Positions 1 through 11,034 are shown, numbered from the stretch's first letter. The stretch: 64,000 nucleotides of DNA from Effrenium voratum (GCA_963377175.1 CAUJNA010003288.1:90001-154000), one strand, 5' to 3'. Translations and numbers: made by a program. Notes: generated by a model not told the origin, from the sequence alone.

Positions 1-1000
1 TTCTGGCAACCTTGCGGTTGCGCCAAAGGAGCTTCCGCGCTGGCCTGAACACTGCCTTAGTGGCCATGCTGGATTGGCTGGAGCACGTGCTATGGCACGC
101 AAACGGGAGGGAGATCTCTTGTGATTTTGCGCACCTTGAACTTGCAGTCACAATCTCAGATGGAGATGGGACCGGCAACGTTGCTGCGGGCTTGTGGGTC
201 CCTCTCGCTTCAGGCCCGAGGTCGCAACAACTGCTGTGCCACAGCGCTTGCTCGACAAGTGGGCGTTGCGCGCCCAGGCAGCTATTGGCCCTGGCAACTT
301 GGCCTGAGTTGCAAAAAATGCTATGGGTACACTTCAGAGACAACACTGCCGCAAAGGAGTGGCAGCAGCAGAAATGCTCGACGAAATCATGCGTGCCAAC
401 AGGAGGCAATGAGACGCAGCTTGCACCTGTGGGTTGAATGGGTTAGTACCCATGACAACCCAATCGACAAAGCCAGGGGACTGGTGCAATTTTCTTCAAT
501 GCTGATGGGACCCACCACCTCGGCCAGGGCGTGCCAAGCAGGCTAGACTCGCTGAGATGCCCAAGTCCTGTGCTAGGTAATAACAGACTCGCTGCGCTGC
601 CTTTGCATGCTCCGTGACATTCGATTGCAGCTCCCAGTTTCTAACTTAGCTATGACACCATACTAGAGTTTCGACCCGAGGCCTACTTGGCTTCTCAACT
701 TTGTCGAATTGCAGACTGAGACGGCCTTTCATGTCTGCTCACATGTCAGTTTTTTGTGGAAAGTCACATTTCTTTGGAACCAATCACAGTACCCACCAAA
801 CATGGCGCAGAGCAAATCTGCAAATGCAGATCCGGGCTGAGATCGTCACGTGCATCTCTGGGATTTTCATTGGCAGCGATACTTTTTTGGACTTGTCTAT
901 GTCTCAAACAGGGGGACCAAACTTTGGCGCCGGGCTAGGGTTTCAGTATTTGAATGCCTTTTCTTAGCAGCCAGGAGAGGCTGCTTCAGAGCGAGGCTAA
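1..1000. other. No recognisable gene
   Basis: I see no domain, splice-bounded exon or RNA gene here. A 141-codon plus-strand frame (12-437) and an overlapping one (121-546) are open, but their composition is unremarkable and neither resembles a protein I know. They could be chance frames in GC-balanced DNA. Confidence 0.4.
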
Positions 1001-1010
1001 GGGAGGCCGC

Positions 1011-1124
1011 ATGTTGCGGTGGATGCTGAAGAAGGCCACCAAGGCAGCAGGGACGGGGGAGGGTCTGGAGTCAGAAGGCCAACGGACAGAGAGCAAGCGC
1101 GCACGCGCAACCGCCCAGAATTGA
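1011..1124 (+). CDS. Possible C-terminal exon, unknown protein
   Basis: A short plus-strand frame (37 codons, ending in TGA at 1122-1124) has coding-like composition. It is rich in Lys, Ala, Glu and Arg and has a basic amphipathic start (MLRWMLKKATKAAG). An AG|G acceptor-like site lies just upstream, which fits the last exon of a split dinoflagellate gene. No partner exons were found upstream in this window, so this is a weak call based on composition and context only. Confidence 0.2.
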   Translation: MLRWMLKKATKAAGTGEGLESEGQRTESKRARATAQN

Positions 1125-1556
1125 GACAACCGCCCACCTTTTCGTGATGGCATGGCCGCCAGCATCAAGGGGAAATGCGGCAGCCCCTTTGGAAGCCCCT
1201 TTCACATCTGGCCTGCAGGTTGGCAGCCTGCTGTTGTGTGCTAAGAATGTGTGAACTTTCAGGCAGTCAATACAGGATAGCAAAATCATACCGAACAAAA
1301 GATTTGTTTTGGTCTTCGAATTCCGTACAAACTTGCCCGAGACTGAGAGTGTGGATAAGGCATGCTGGCATGTTGAGTGGTGAATGGAGAACACGGACGG
1401 CACATATTTCACAAATGCATCAAACGACAAGGAGGAACACTTGACGCCAGACGTGGAGAATTATCTAGAAACTGCCTTCATGCCTATTATTGCAGCGTGC
1501 AAGAATTGTTTGCTAGCTTTCCTTGGCAAAGGATGTGGCAGTGACATCTTTGCTTT

Positions 1557-1905
1557 TCTCTCTCTCTCTCTCTGTCTGTCTGCCTGCCTGGCTGTCTCTG
1601 TCTCTGTCTCTGTCTCTGTCTCTGTCTCTGTCTCTGTCTCTGTCTCTGTCTCTGTCTCTGTCTCTGTCTCTGTCTCTGTCTCTGTCTCTGTCTCTGTCTC
1701 TGTCTCTGTCTCTGTCTCTGTCTCTGTCTCTGTCTCTGTCTCTGTCTCTGTCTCTGTCTCTGTCTCTGTCTCTGTCTCTGTCTCTGTCTCTGTCTCTGTC
1801 TCTGTCTCTGTCTCTGTCTCTGTCTCTGTCTCTGTCTCTGTCTCCGTCTCTGTCTCTGTCTCTGTCTGTCTCTCTGTCTCTGTCTGTCTCTCTCTGTCTC
1901 TGCCT
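1557..1905. repeat. (TCTCTG)n hexanucleotide microsatellite
   Basis: An almost perfect TCTCTG/CTCTGT array runs from about 1593 to 1866, with degenerate TCTC and CTGTCTGT edges on both sides. Every reading frame through it is open, which produces long artefactual Ser-Val, Ser-Leu, Glu-Thr and Arg-Asp frames on both strands. It is not a gene. Confidence 0.95.
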
Positions 1906-2542
1906 TTGTATAGAATGGCGAGTCCAATATCCTGCACTTTGATTACTTGCCATAGCCTTGTAGCCAACTCTGATACCTATTCTCCATCAGCCACGTTGAC
2001 AACTCTGACAAGGACTTACACGGACATTTCTCCGACTCTTGCTTTGAAGTCCAGGCATGTTGATTTGGCATTCAGATGTTGCCGCTTATCACCAGCTTCC
2101 CGTGATTGACTTGGTTTCTGCTTTGCGGGCTTAGCAACCTTTCTGCTCTTATCCATTTTTCTTCCTCTCCAAGCTAATTTTGGAAGAGCTTGGCAAAGCC
2201 ACAGATTCCACATTTAGTTTTTGGTGACCGAGCCTCCCGGCCGCTGGCGGGAAGGCAGAAGGCAAGCTCCAGGCAGCCGCACACGCGCAGACTGCCGCAG
2301 TGGAGGAGCCCCAGAGGAAATTTGTTGCGAAGGGATCAAAGAATCTTTGGCGCTCGAAATGCGAGTTTGTTTTTCACAAAGGGCCCCCCTATGTTGGGAC
2401 AGGATCTTTCATTTGTCACGCCACCAGCTTTCACAGGACCATTGCTCATGTGATTGTCAGCATCCTTGTTTCTTGTCCAAGGATTTGGGCGGGCAGTCGA
2501 CTGGCTCAAAACTTTGGCCCATCCGACCGATTTCTATACGAG

Positions 2543-3574
2543 ATGCCGGGCGAAAAGCTTTCGCTGGACGGGGTGGATGTGCCTGGGCTGGTGGCCAGCC
2601 TCACGCCACGGGAGCGCTCGCAGCTGCGAGAAGCATTCGACCTGCTGGAAGGATCCAACGCATCCGGCGCGAGCGCATCCGCGGGCACAGCTCCGGCAGT
2701 TCCGTCACAAGAGCAGTTGGACCTCGCTGACAGCGTGCTCCAGTGCCATCTTACAGAGTTCGTGATCGACAAAGCGCCACTGCAGGTCTTTTTGAACGGC
2801 GATCGGCTGTTCGGTGTAAAGCCTGCAGACAAGGACGTGGAGCTTCCTGACATGGAGTACCTGGAGTTTGTCGAGAAACGACCTGCTTTAGAAGCACTGC
2901 CAACCGTTGCCCAGTGGATCGAAAAAGACTATCCTGGTTTTGTGAAAATGTATGGCTGTGTGGTAGATGAGCGAGAAGCAGCGGTGCAAGATCGCAAAGC
3001 CTTGGGAATCATTTGCGAGAAGGCAAGCGAGGCATTGCCGGCGTTCATGCAGACAAGCGAGGGCAAGAATGCTCGCGGCGACCACAAGATGTATTTTGCC
3101 CTCACAGCGTTTCAGGCCTGGAACTACTTTCTCTATCTCGGACCATGTCTCCCAGTCTTCACATTGGAGAATGTCGTGGTGAAGAAGCACGCGGTAGCGG
3201 ACAGTGACAGTGACAACCCGTTTACTGCCCACCTTCGTCTCCAGCTTCCCACTGCACAATATAGAACAGCAATGGGGGAGGAGACGTTGGACACCAACGT
3301 GTGTCAGCTCGCAGATGTGCTCTGGTTCGTGCTTCATGGGGATGCCCAGACCGTTGCAGAGAAGCCGCGTGTGGAGAAACCCCTCGATGGCGGAAAGGTG
3401 TGGAAGAACTCCTGCAAAAAAATGCTGGAGTCGCTCTACGAGCACAAGAGCCAGAGTCAACGCCACACCAAGCAGATTGTGACCAAGATGCAGCATGAGT
3501 ACCTTGCGGTGAGGGAAATGGTTGCAGACGGGTGTGCTCCGATACTTACCGAGTCTTTGGATGCGCCCTCCTAA
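2543..3574 (+). CDS. Unrecognised intronless protein, 343 aa
   Basis: A single long plus-strand frame with strongly coding-like composition. I place the start at the ATG at 2543 (MPGEKLSLDG) because the upstream part of the frame (from 2300) is Cys/His/Phe-rich and unlike the body. The body is acidic to neutral, with a low-complexity Ala/Ser stretch near residues 38-52, several aromatic-rich segments (for example FQAWNYFLYLGPCLPVF near the middle) and a Lys/Gln-rich C-terminal third that may be helical. I recognise no domain, signal peptide or clear membrane span. The frame crosses more than 1 kb with no intron, unusual beside the highly split transporter at 27-40 kb; a lineage-specific or retroposed gene is possible. 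Confidence 0.6.
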   Translation: MPGEKLSLDGVDVPGLVASLTPRERSQLREAFDLLEGSNASGASASAGTAPAVPSQEQLDLADSVLQCHLTEFVIDKAPLQVFLNGDRLFGVKPADKDVELPDMEYLEFVEKRPALEALPTVAQWIEKDYPGFVKMYGCVVDEREAAVQDRKALGIICEKASEALPAFMQTSEGKNARGDHKMYFALTAFQAWNYFLYLGPCLPVFTLENVVVKKHAVADSDSDNPFTAHLRLQLPTAQYRTAMGEETLDTNVCQLADVLWFVLHGDAQTVAEKPRVEKPLDGGKVWKNSCKKMLESLYEHKSQSQRHTKQIVTKMQHEYLAVREMVADGCAPILTESLDAPS

Positions 3575-4859
3575 GCTTATCGTGCTGAGCAGCCAATGTG
3601 CCGACGGGCTTCCTTGCCCTCGCCCACATTCTCAGAGGCTCATGCCAACTATTGCCTTGCACAGGAGCAAGCCATGTCAATAGCTATTCAGTAGCTTGGA
3701 GTAAACAGCGAAGAATATTAGCTTCTCGTTCGGGATCATTGGTGGTACGACAGGCTTTGCAAACTCACCTCTAGGGTGGTGGAGTTTCACACGAGCACTG
3801 AAGGCTGTCGGCTAAGTCCGCAGGCTAGGAGGTTTGCTGAAAATGCTTAAAATACATGTGCGGCCTTCGATTCCTTTCTCACTGTTTGCACAGCACGTGT
3901 TTCCGGACCCGAGGAGCTGGCGGGCCGGGTGGACCAGCTGGCGCTGGTGCAGCAACAGCGGGAGGAAGCAGTGCAGGCATGGGTGAAAGTCGCAGGGATG
4001 GGCCGTTCATTTGAGTGGGCTTCATCATGACATACGTCCCAGGCTATTTGGAGCGCAGATGCGAAACTTGATCAAGTTCCGATTTTTGAGACATTGGTGT
4101 AGCTTCATGGTTTTGTTGTGCGGTTTGGCGCGTTTGGCGTTGGTCCGGATCAATGCATTGATGATTTACTTAAATCTAAACGTAACCAGGCATAATTTGC
4201 GGCCATTTGCCAGTGAAGGGGTTCCAGATGCGGTGGCACATGGAGCCCGAATGGATCCCCACACGAATGACAACAAGGGCATTGGAAAGCAGTGAAGCTC
4301 AAAGTCGACCAGATTACCATCGCCCTTGAACTGGCGACGATGCGCCCGAAAGTTTTGGCACACCGCTACAACCAGTGCGCTACCGCACGTGTTCCGCAGT
4401 CAAACAAGGCTGCGTTCGCACGGTTTCCCCACGGCCTCGATTGCTTGCGATCAGGGCCACAACAGGCCGATAGTACGCGCGCGACTTCGGCCATGACAAC
4501 GAGTTCATTTCAAGCCTTGGGCTTCCCAAACGGCGGCTCTTGGAGTAGCAGCAACGACTCTCTCAGAGACAACTGGCTCGTCCCATGATAAGAGGGGGGT
4601 TTGAGTTACTACCAGCCAAAGCATGTTCTTTTCACTTTACTTCGTTGTACGCTAGGGCATACTTTTTTGGTAGCAATGATGCTGATTGTGAAACATTCAA
4701 GCGAACTTGGAACAGACCAGTACACTGCACTACAAGTGCCCAAACATGTTTTGCAGAAAGCCAACTTTGACTGAATCTAACACACTTGCCACCAAAATGC
4801 TTTGGGGTTTCATGTCTTGTCTGTACGCTGATGCAGGGATCTAAGACAGCGTCAGCAGG
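3575..4859. other. No recognisable gene
   Basis: About 1.3 kb downstream of the 343-codon gene with only short open frames on either strand, none with a recognisable motif. No simple-sequence repeat or terminal repeat was seen. Confidence 0.4.
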
Positions 4860-4885
4860 AGCCAGTGTCGTCGGACACGTGAAGA

Positions 4886-5050
4886 GTGCTGCCTACGTTT
4901 GGAGCCCTCAAGGCCTTCTCGGCAGCTACGACGTCCCTGCTGCTGCGGCGGCAGGCGCTCCTGGACTCAGCGCTGCGGCGGAGCGGCGATGCCTGGGAAG
5001 AAGGCGCATGGGGCGCGCGGCGCGCGTGGCGGCGAGATGGCATAGCCAGT
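4886..5050 (+). CDS. Coding-like segment, unknown protein (possible exon)
   Basis: One plus-strand frame reads LPTFGALKAFSAATTSLLLRR and then an Ala/Arg-rich helix-like stretch (QALLDSALRRSGDAWEEGAW). This looks like coding sequence rather than chance. It runs directly into the 15-bp tandem repeat at 5036, which would add a short repeated DGIAS peptide. Exon edges are not certain and no partner exons were identified. Confidence 0.25.
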
Positions 5051-5080
5051 GATGGCATAGCCAGTGATGGCATAGCCAGT
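5036..5080. repeat. Three perfect copies of a 15-bp tandem repeat
   Basis: The unit GATGGCATAGCCAGT occurs at 5036-5050, 5051-5065 and 5066-5080, followed by GATG of a fourth. Its length is a multiple of three, so it keeps the reading frame of the overlapping coding-like segment. Confidence 0.95.
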
Positions 5081-5101
5081 GATGTGGTGCCCACAACGGA
5101 T

Positions 5102-5200
5102 GGTTGGGGTGGATGGGTGGGTGGGCGTGGGTGGGTGCGGCTGGGTGTGGGTGGGTTTGATGTAGGTGGGTGTGGGTGGGTGGGTGGGTGGGTTGACCCA
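5102..5200. repeat. G-rich GGGTGGGTG minisatellite
   Basis: About 100 bases of GGGT and GTGGGTGG units on the plus strand, with several runs of three or more G that could form a quadruplex. No gene is implied. Confidence 0.9.
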
Positions 5201-5203
5201 ACA

Positions 5204-6140
5204 ATTACCTGATTAGAGAGGGATTGGCTGTGCGGGGATCTTTCGTTTGCGGGATTTGACAGCTTCGCGCCCATTCTTTTTGCGGCCCATGCAAACATGA
5301 CGTGGATGATGTTTGTGGGTCTTTGATGACCCGGATTTCCGCTTTTGGCATGGGTCTTTATGAAATTTGCACCGTATTTGCACCTTGGAGATCTGCTTTG
5401 AGTGCTTGTATCGATAATCGGTTGCTCGGCAAGTGCGCGTCATTTGACTCTGAGAGAACCACAATTAGCATGTTTGACAGGAGTTTAGGGATTCGATTGT
5501 GCACATTCTTGGTGATGAAGCAGACTGCATGACAGCTCGCTTTTGGTTTGCCAGTGACGATGAACGCAGGTCTGTTGCCTTCAGTCAGCCCCATGAGTTA
5601 AATTTGCCCACCCGTCGTGCTTCATTTCCCATGCTACCAGGCCATGCCCGGACATGCAGTTCTCATATGTTTAAGGATGGCAGATGACACACACATGATT
5701 TGGAAGCCCCCTCAGCCTGATTGCTGGGTTGAGCATCGGGTAGAGCAGCCGTAGAGTCCCATGTTCGCAAGAATCTTCGCACCGTCTCACAACAACGAAG
5801 CTTTTGATTCATGCTCGCTGCCCTCCTCAGCCAGAGGCAATCAAACACTTCCAGACCTCCCCGTATTCGGGCTTGCCTATACTTCAATCAACAAATCCAG
5901 TGTGTTCTCTGAGACGTATGATGCTTGGTGAAGAGATATACATGCTTCTGCATTGACCCAGACGACCCGCTGAGGAATCTCAGGTGTGATTCAATTTACT
6001 AGAGTCCCATTTGGGTATGATTTCGCTTGGGCAGGTCAACATCATGTTCCTGGCAATTTGTGTCCAAGCACCATTTTTGAGGGTTGCCATCGAGATTCAC
6101 AGCCCTGAAGGAATTGAGACGAATCAGATGCAAATGTTGA
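5204..6140. other. No recognisable gene
   Basis: Only short frames are open on either strand. No motif, repeat or splice-bounded exon could be supported. Confidence 0.35.
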
Positions 6141-6372
6141 GGCGCGAACGAGCTGCGGCGGAGCGCCGCGCAGCTACGCGAGGCACAGGAAGACGAAGCT
6201 CACACGGAGGTGGGGGACATTTGTCACTCCATTTGACTTTGTTTCAGCGTGGGAAAGTGTGCCGCTGAGAGGGAGCCAAAGTTTGTTTTGAATTTGTTAT
6301 TCATGATTCTGTCGGAGTGAATGCATTCGGTTTTCGACCCTGGGAAGCCCTATTTTGTAGCTGTAGCTGCAT

Positions 6373-6472
6373 CCCTACATGCCCTACATGCTCTACATGC
6401 CGTACATGCCCTACATGCCCTACCTGCCCAACATGCCCTACATGCCCGACATGCCCGACATGCCCTACGTGC
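6373..6472. repeat. 9-bp minisatellite (CCCTACATG)
   Basis: About ten imperfect 9-base units of CCCTACATG, varying at single positions. The open frames through it (poly Tyr-Met-Pro and Thr-Cys-Pro) are products of the repeat. Confidence 0.9.
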
Positions 6473-7077
6473 ACTCATGTCAGGGATTTTCGGCTCATTT
6501 TCGATTTGGGTGCAAAGCCTCGCTCCTGTCACTACTTGGCCCTGGCTCTTTTAGCTCTTACTCTTTCTATAAGCGGCGTCTCCTTCATGCCCCACGAGCA
6601 AAATTGGCCTGGTTGAGCTTGGCGCCCTTGTAGCCAGGCACCGCAAGAGGTGGTGTCGCAAGAGGTCGTGGCGCAAGAGGTCGTCCAAGAGGCTTCGCCA
6701 GCCGGGCACCGAGACCGAACCCAGGTCCTTCCTCTTGTGGTTTGCGCATGGTTTTTCAGACGAACCTTCAGGCTTTCTCAAATCCATGTGCGTTGATTGA
6801 GCTTTTGCTGCAGATATGTTGGGCGCAGTTGCTGTCAGATCTGAAAGCCTTGAAAGTGGAACCAAGCCTCCGGGGTCATGAGGTGGCTCACGATCAGGCA
6901 ATGCTCCTCTCTGAGAAAGTCTGCAGCAAACCCAGGAGCTGGCAGGCCTAACACCAGAAGCAAATAATCGATCCACTCACAACAGCAAAGCAATAAAGCA
7001 GCACCAAACAGGCCAAACTTCCATTCCAAAGCGCACTGTGAAAAATCCCGAAGCGGTGGAAAAAAACAAAACACATC

Positions 7078-7178
7078 CCCTCCCACCAGCTAACATGGAA
7101 GTGCACAGACCCCTGTAGAAGGACCACTTTCCTCTTGGGAAGGACCTTTTTGCACTTCCATGTTAGTTGGTGGGAGGG
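7078..7178. repeat. 28-bp inverted repeat (fold-back element)
   Basis: Positions 7078-7105 and 7151-7178 are reverse complements over 28 bases with one mismatch, separated by about 45 bases. The spacer itself contains a smaller imperfect palindrome (AAGGACC ... GGACCTT). The shape suits a small fold-back transposable element or a structured RNA. No target-site duplication was identified. Confidence 0.8.
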
Positions 7179-7309
7179 TCTTCCGTCGACTCTTCCGCCC
7201 AGCTGAGGCGGAGCGCGCCCGGGCCGCGGTGCTTGCGGTGCCGCGGCTGTCCCTGGAGCTTCTGCCGGCGGAGGGCCAGGCGACGGCCGGACCTAGAATT
7301 TCATGTCCA

Positions 7310-7401
7310 CAAATCTCTATATATCTACATATATATGTATAGATATGTACATATATACACGTATACATATATATATATACACATATGTATATATATATAT
7401 A
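7310..7401. repeat. AT/ATAC dinucleotide-type microsatellite
   Basis: About 90 bases of TATA, ATAC and ATGT steps. Short frames through it (Ile-Tyr rich) are artefacts. Confidence 0.9.
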
Positions 7402-7691
7402 GGTGAGCAAGTTTTGTAGGCGACAATGGTGACCCACAAATGTATATAGGTGACACTGCTAACAGCGGTGACAATGGTGACACATGTTCACAATGCAAAA
7501 CACATGGTGACGATACGTTTTTACAATGTGACAACACGAAAGCAAACAATGCACGGTAGATCTTACAGGGATTAGACATGTTTTGCGACGTGAACAGGCA
7601 CATTTCCTTTGGCCCATTCTTTTCAGGTGCAGTCAAATTCCCGACTCCCCCGTTGACACTTTTGCATCAGCTTGCTGACCGCGGCAGCAGC

Positions 7692-9686
7692 ATGTGGCTG
7701 TCAGCGCTCATTCTCCTTGCGCACGCTCCTTCATTGCATGCTGCCCTTCTGAATGTGACCTTCTGGAATAAATTGAGCGACACCGAGTTCAATGTCCTCT
7801 GGCATGGAGATCCCGGAGACGGGCCACGCCAGGTGTTTGGGCCAATTCCTGCCGGTGGCTCAAAAATAATGGAGGTGAGCATTGGACACTCGTTCTCGTT
7901 TGCCGCAGCTGGAATTCTGGCGCCAGTCAGTGAGTTTGTGATTGATGGGTCATTGCAGGAGTATTCCATCACCCGAGAGATCGTCGAGACACAAAGAGAG
8001 AGAAGTGTCCAGCCTGAACCTGAACAATGTGAACATGCAGCGTACGCAGCGTGCCGGCAGGCCACCTCCTGCCTTCAGTGTGTGCGTTTGGATGGCTGTG
8101 GCTGGAGCTTGGTGAGGCAAGCTTGCTTCCCAGCACACCCGATCGCTACGATTGATAGCTGCGAGGAGCCGCAAGGAACAGCCCAGGAGTTGCTCGCTAA
8201 GATTGCGAATGGCGATCTCGCCAAGAGGTACCACTTCCTCGAGCGCGCTTTGGATGTTGCAGCTCCGGATCTTGCCCCTGCAATCCGAGCTGAGCTTCAG
8301 GATCTGGGTCCCAAGCTGGAGGCGGTCTTTGATGACGTAGACTCCTCGCAGCTCCTAAACCAGTCCCGACATCCAGCACTTCAGGCTGTGCACCCTCACA
8401 TACCCATGGTTCCTCGGCGCAACTTGAGTGAGGCAAGGCTGCTTATCGCCAGGGGCGAGCCTGTGGTAATTACGGATGTATTTTCGGACAGAGCCATGGC
8501 CGAGAAAACGCCTGTGCACAGATGGACGTTGAAATATTTAGAGGAGAACATGCACGATGGGTTTTACAACGTTGCAGCTAATGTGAACACTTCGTGCTGC
8601 GAGTACTATGAGCCTCGCAAGATGGCAGTGGAAGCTGATTATCCCTATCCTTTCAGACCCACCACCCATTTGTATCGAGATACCTTTCGTGGCTTTGCGT
8701 CTACACTGCGAGCTGAGAGCAAGCCACTTTTGCACTATTTGCATGATGTCGCTGTTGAGCGCGATGGTGCCCCCGTCATGGCAGGCAAAGCTGCGCCAGC
8801 AGCGATCGCTGCAGACCTGAACGAAGCCACTGCTACACTGCTTCGCATCGCAAGGATGCAGGCTTTTTTTGGAGGCATTGCCAACGCGAAGCTGTGGATA
8901 GGCCAGCAAGGCGTTGCCATGCCGCTTCATTATGACTCTGCGGATAATTTGTATGTGATGCTTTGGGGCCGGAAGCGCGCACTTCTGGCAGAGCCAGGGC
9001 AGATGGATGTTTTCTACCGCTACCCCAACAAGCATCCCAAAGTTGGAAGCTCGCAAGTGAACCTCTCCAACCCCAACCTCGCAGAGCACCCTCGCTTTGC
9101 GCGGGCAAAGCTTTGGGAGACCGTGGTGGGTCCTGGAGACGTGCTTTTCTTGCCGGCCAATTGGTGGCATCAATTCGAGCAGCCCTTTGAAGGTACGGCG
9201 TCGCTAAATTTCTGGTCGTATGACTCACCAGGTGCACCTCCTGCTCCTATGCGTGATATCCGCATGCGCATTGCTGCTCTCTATGATTTCATGGAGCAGA
9301 AAGTGGTTGAGAAGTTCGGGAACAAGGCTGGCGTTTTGCTGGCAGCATTGGGCTGTGATGGCTGTGAGCTTGCAAAGTTTGCCAAGAAGCCAAAGTTCGA
9401 GAGGAAAGTTGCCAAGGCGCAGGAGTTGCTGTTGGAAGCTGTTCAGACGTGGCAGAGTTGGGCTGCGAGCTTGCCTGGCCCGGCAGACGCTATGGTCCAA
9501 GCCGAGCCACAGGACGTTGTCAACATGTTCTTGGATGGCTACAAGAGCCTCTTCGTGCACCTCAATGGTTGGAAGCCTGGAAAAGAGTGGGACATGTCGA
9601 CCCTGACGTCCTTGGGTCCAGAGTTGGTTGCCCGCTGCACGCAAGCGCCAGCAACAGCTACTTATGCTAGCATTTGCAGAACCTGA
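7692..9686 (+). CDS. Secreted JmjC/cupin_8-type hydroxylase with VHL-beta-like and PSI domains
   Basis: A 664-residue intronless frame. I start it at 7692 because this Met opens a typical signal peptide (MWLSALILLAHAPSLHA); the upstream in-frame ATG at 7578 lacks one. Residues about 21-75 resemble a VHL beta domain (NVTFWN, VLW, PAGGS, GHSFSF). Residues about 113-157 hold seven Cys in PSI-like spacing (C113, C121, C127, C130, C136, C145, C157). The C-terminal half is a JmjC-type fold: H413-x-D415 in PLHYDSADNL, a turn of the form GPGDVLFLPANWWH with the distal His at 493, and a core that would bind Fe(II) and 2-oxoglutarate. The known family hydroxylates proteins; with a signal peptide, a substrate in the secretory path or outside the cell is inferred. 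The substrate is unknown. Confidence 0.8.
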   Translation: MWLSALILLAHAPSLHAALLNVTFWNKLSDTEFNVLWHGDPGDGPRQVFGPIPAGGSKIMEVSIGHSFSFAAAGILAPVSEFVIDGSLQEYSITREIVETQRERSVQPEPEQCEHAAYAACRQATSCLQCVRLDGCGWSLVRQACFPAHPIATIDSCEEPQGTAQELLAKIANGDLAKRYHFLERALDVAAPDLAPAIRAELQDLGPKLEAVFDDVDSSQLLNQSRHPALQAVHPHIPMVPRRNLSEARLLIARGEPVVITDVFSDRAMAEKTPVHRWTLKYLEENMHDGFYNVAANVNTSCCEYYEPRKMAVEADYPYPFRPTTHLYRDTFRGFASTLRAESKPLLHYLHDVAVERDGAPVMAGKAAPAAIAADLNEATATLLRIARMQAFFGGIANAKLWIGQQGVAMPLHYDSADNLYVMLWGRKRALLAEPGQMDVFYRYPNKHPKVGSSQVNLSNPNLAEHPRFARAKLWETVVGPGDVLFLPANWWHQFEQPFEGTASLNFWSYDSPGAPPAPMRDIRMRIAALYDFMEQKVVEKFGNKAGVLLAALGCDGCELAKFAKKPKFERKVAKAQELLLEAVQTWQSWAASLPGPADAMVQAEPQDVVNMFLDGYKSLFVHLNGWKPGKEWDMSTLTSLGPELVARCTQAPATATYASICRT

Positions 9687-10664
9687 GAGCCATTTCGCCC
9701 ACTCCTGGCGCTGGAGGTTTAAAGTGGGACGCGAGAGCTTGACCTGTCCGCAGGGACATGATCTCAACTGCTTGGCAGAAGTCCCGGGCGTCGTTGAAAA
9801 AACAAAAACCTACTTCCCCTGCTGAAATTCCTCGCCTATGAGACAAGTACGTATTCCTGGAAGGAACATATACATTGGCAGGGTCGCTTCATTGATCACG
9901 CAAATGGGGTCCAGTCTTTTTGAAGATTGGCAAGGGAATCACATTGATTAGGGTATTCTTCGGTTCATAGGACGACGAGACTGCACTCGCACTTGGTAGC
10001 TACAACGTACCATTGCATTTGTTTTTGATACATGTTTTACGATCAAGACAAAAGCTCGAGGGGATCAGGGGGAATTGTTAATAGGGCGGGTGGAGTGTTT
10101 GTTGACAGGGGTAAGATGCTGCTTGACATCCACTCTCAAATAAGAAGCATATTCTCTGGGGTGGTTATGTGACAGGATGGTTCAACGGTTTTCTCATCGT
10201 TGAGCTAAGGCGCAAAGTGAGTGCGCTCGAAATTGCAACCGTATGACGTGATCATAAAGTGTTTGCCCCAGTGTTGCCCTTTGTGCGATGGGCAGTTTGA
10301 AGGCCTTCGTCGCTTGACCAATCCCTCCCTGCAATCCTGAAAGCTGATAGTTGTTTTTTTCGTGACGCACCGCTGCGCCTTGTTCATTTCCGTGGCGGTT
10401 ATTCGGCGAAAGGGATTGTGACCAGTCATAGTTCATGAGCCTATAATTTCAGACATTCGGGAGTTGCTGGGCCCACTGTCGAGAGCTGCTAGATTGTGTA
10501 GAGTGTAGATCATCTATTGATGTTAATGAACAAGATAATCCTTTTCCACGATCCCATCTCATCCAAGCTCTCCTGCAGACAAGACGAGCGTCAGCTTTGC
10601 AAACGCGACAACACACACATCCGGACGCCCATGGCGATAGAAAAGCACGCCATCCCAACTCGAT
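9687..10664. other. No recognisable gene
   Basis: This stretch downstream of the JmjC-type gene shows only short frames on both strands and no motif. Confidence 0.35.
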
Positions 10665-10748
10665 GTGCAGTGCAGGTCAGTTGTCTCAACACCGCCTCCG
10701 TCTGCTCTTCCGAGAGCGTGGGGGCCAAGGGGCCAGGGTGACCTTTTG

Positions 10749-10892
10749 GCCCGACCGGGAAGATACGGTGAGGATGACGTTTGTTTTTGGGGCATTGCGC
10801 AGTATGAGCGCATGGGGACGCCGCTTTCTCGCGAGCGTCTCTTGCGCCCAGAAAGGTGGAAGGAACAGAACATGTTTGTGAGAGGCACTTAG
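10749..10892 (+). CDS. Possible C-terminal exon, unknown protein
   Basis: The plus-strand frame ending in TAG at 10890-10892 reads GRYGEDDVCFWGIAQYERMG followed by a charged Arg/Glu-rich tail (SRERLLRPERWKEQNMFV). This is coding-like composition with no domain I can name. The left edge is uncertain and no upstream exon was found. Confidence 0.2.
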   Translation, partial: ARPGRYGEDDVCFWGIAQYERMGTPLSRERLLRPERWKEQNMFVRGT

Positions 10893-11034
10893 CTTGACCG
10901 CAGGCTTGGAGATATACGTGTGCGCAGGAAGCAAATGGAGAAGTTTGGCTTGAACAACAGATTTGACCCAAGAGCCAGTGGTTGCAGGAAGAAGGTTCAT
11001 TCACATGCCTTCTAACCGGCTCCACTCATGAATG

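Larger units (their letters stand above)
6141..7290 (+). other. Several short coding-like segments, possibly exons of one gene
   Basis: Three plus-strand pieces have coding-like composition. The first, near 6141-6209, reads NELRRSAAQLREAQEDEAHT, a coiled-coil-like helix flanked by AG|GC and a possible GT donor. The second, near 6638-6718, reads as repeated QEVV units. The third, near 7200-7287, is an Ala/Arg/Leu-rich stretch (AEAERARAAVLAVPRLSLEL). All lie upstream of the JmjC-type gene on the same strand. I cannot join them with confidence and do not know the product. Confidence 0.2.

Noticed and set aside
1384..2109. Long Ser-Val, Ser-Leu, Glu-Thr and Arg-Asp frames on both strands
   Set aside because: They are translations of the TCTCTG microsatellite, open in all frames by repeat phase.
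2300..2542. N-terminal extension of the 343-residue protein to the ATG at 2300
   Set aside because: The extension is compositionally unlike the rest and has no start context; the ATG at 2543 is preferred.
6350..6616. Thr-Cys-Pro and Tyr-Met-Pro repeat proteins
   Set aside because: Frames through a 9-bp minisatellite; every frame on both strands is open.
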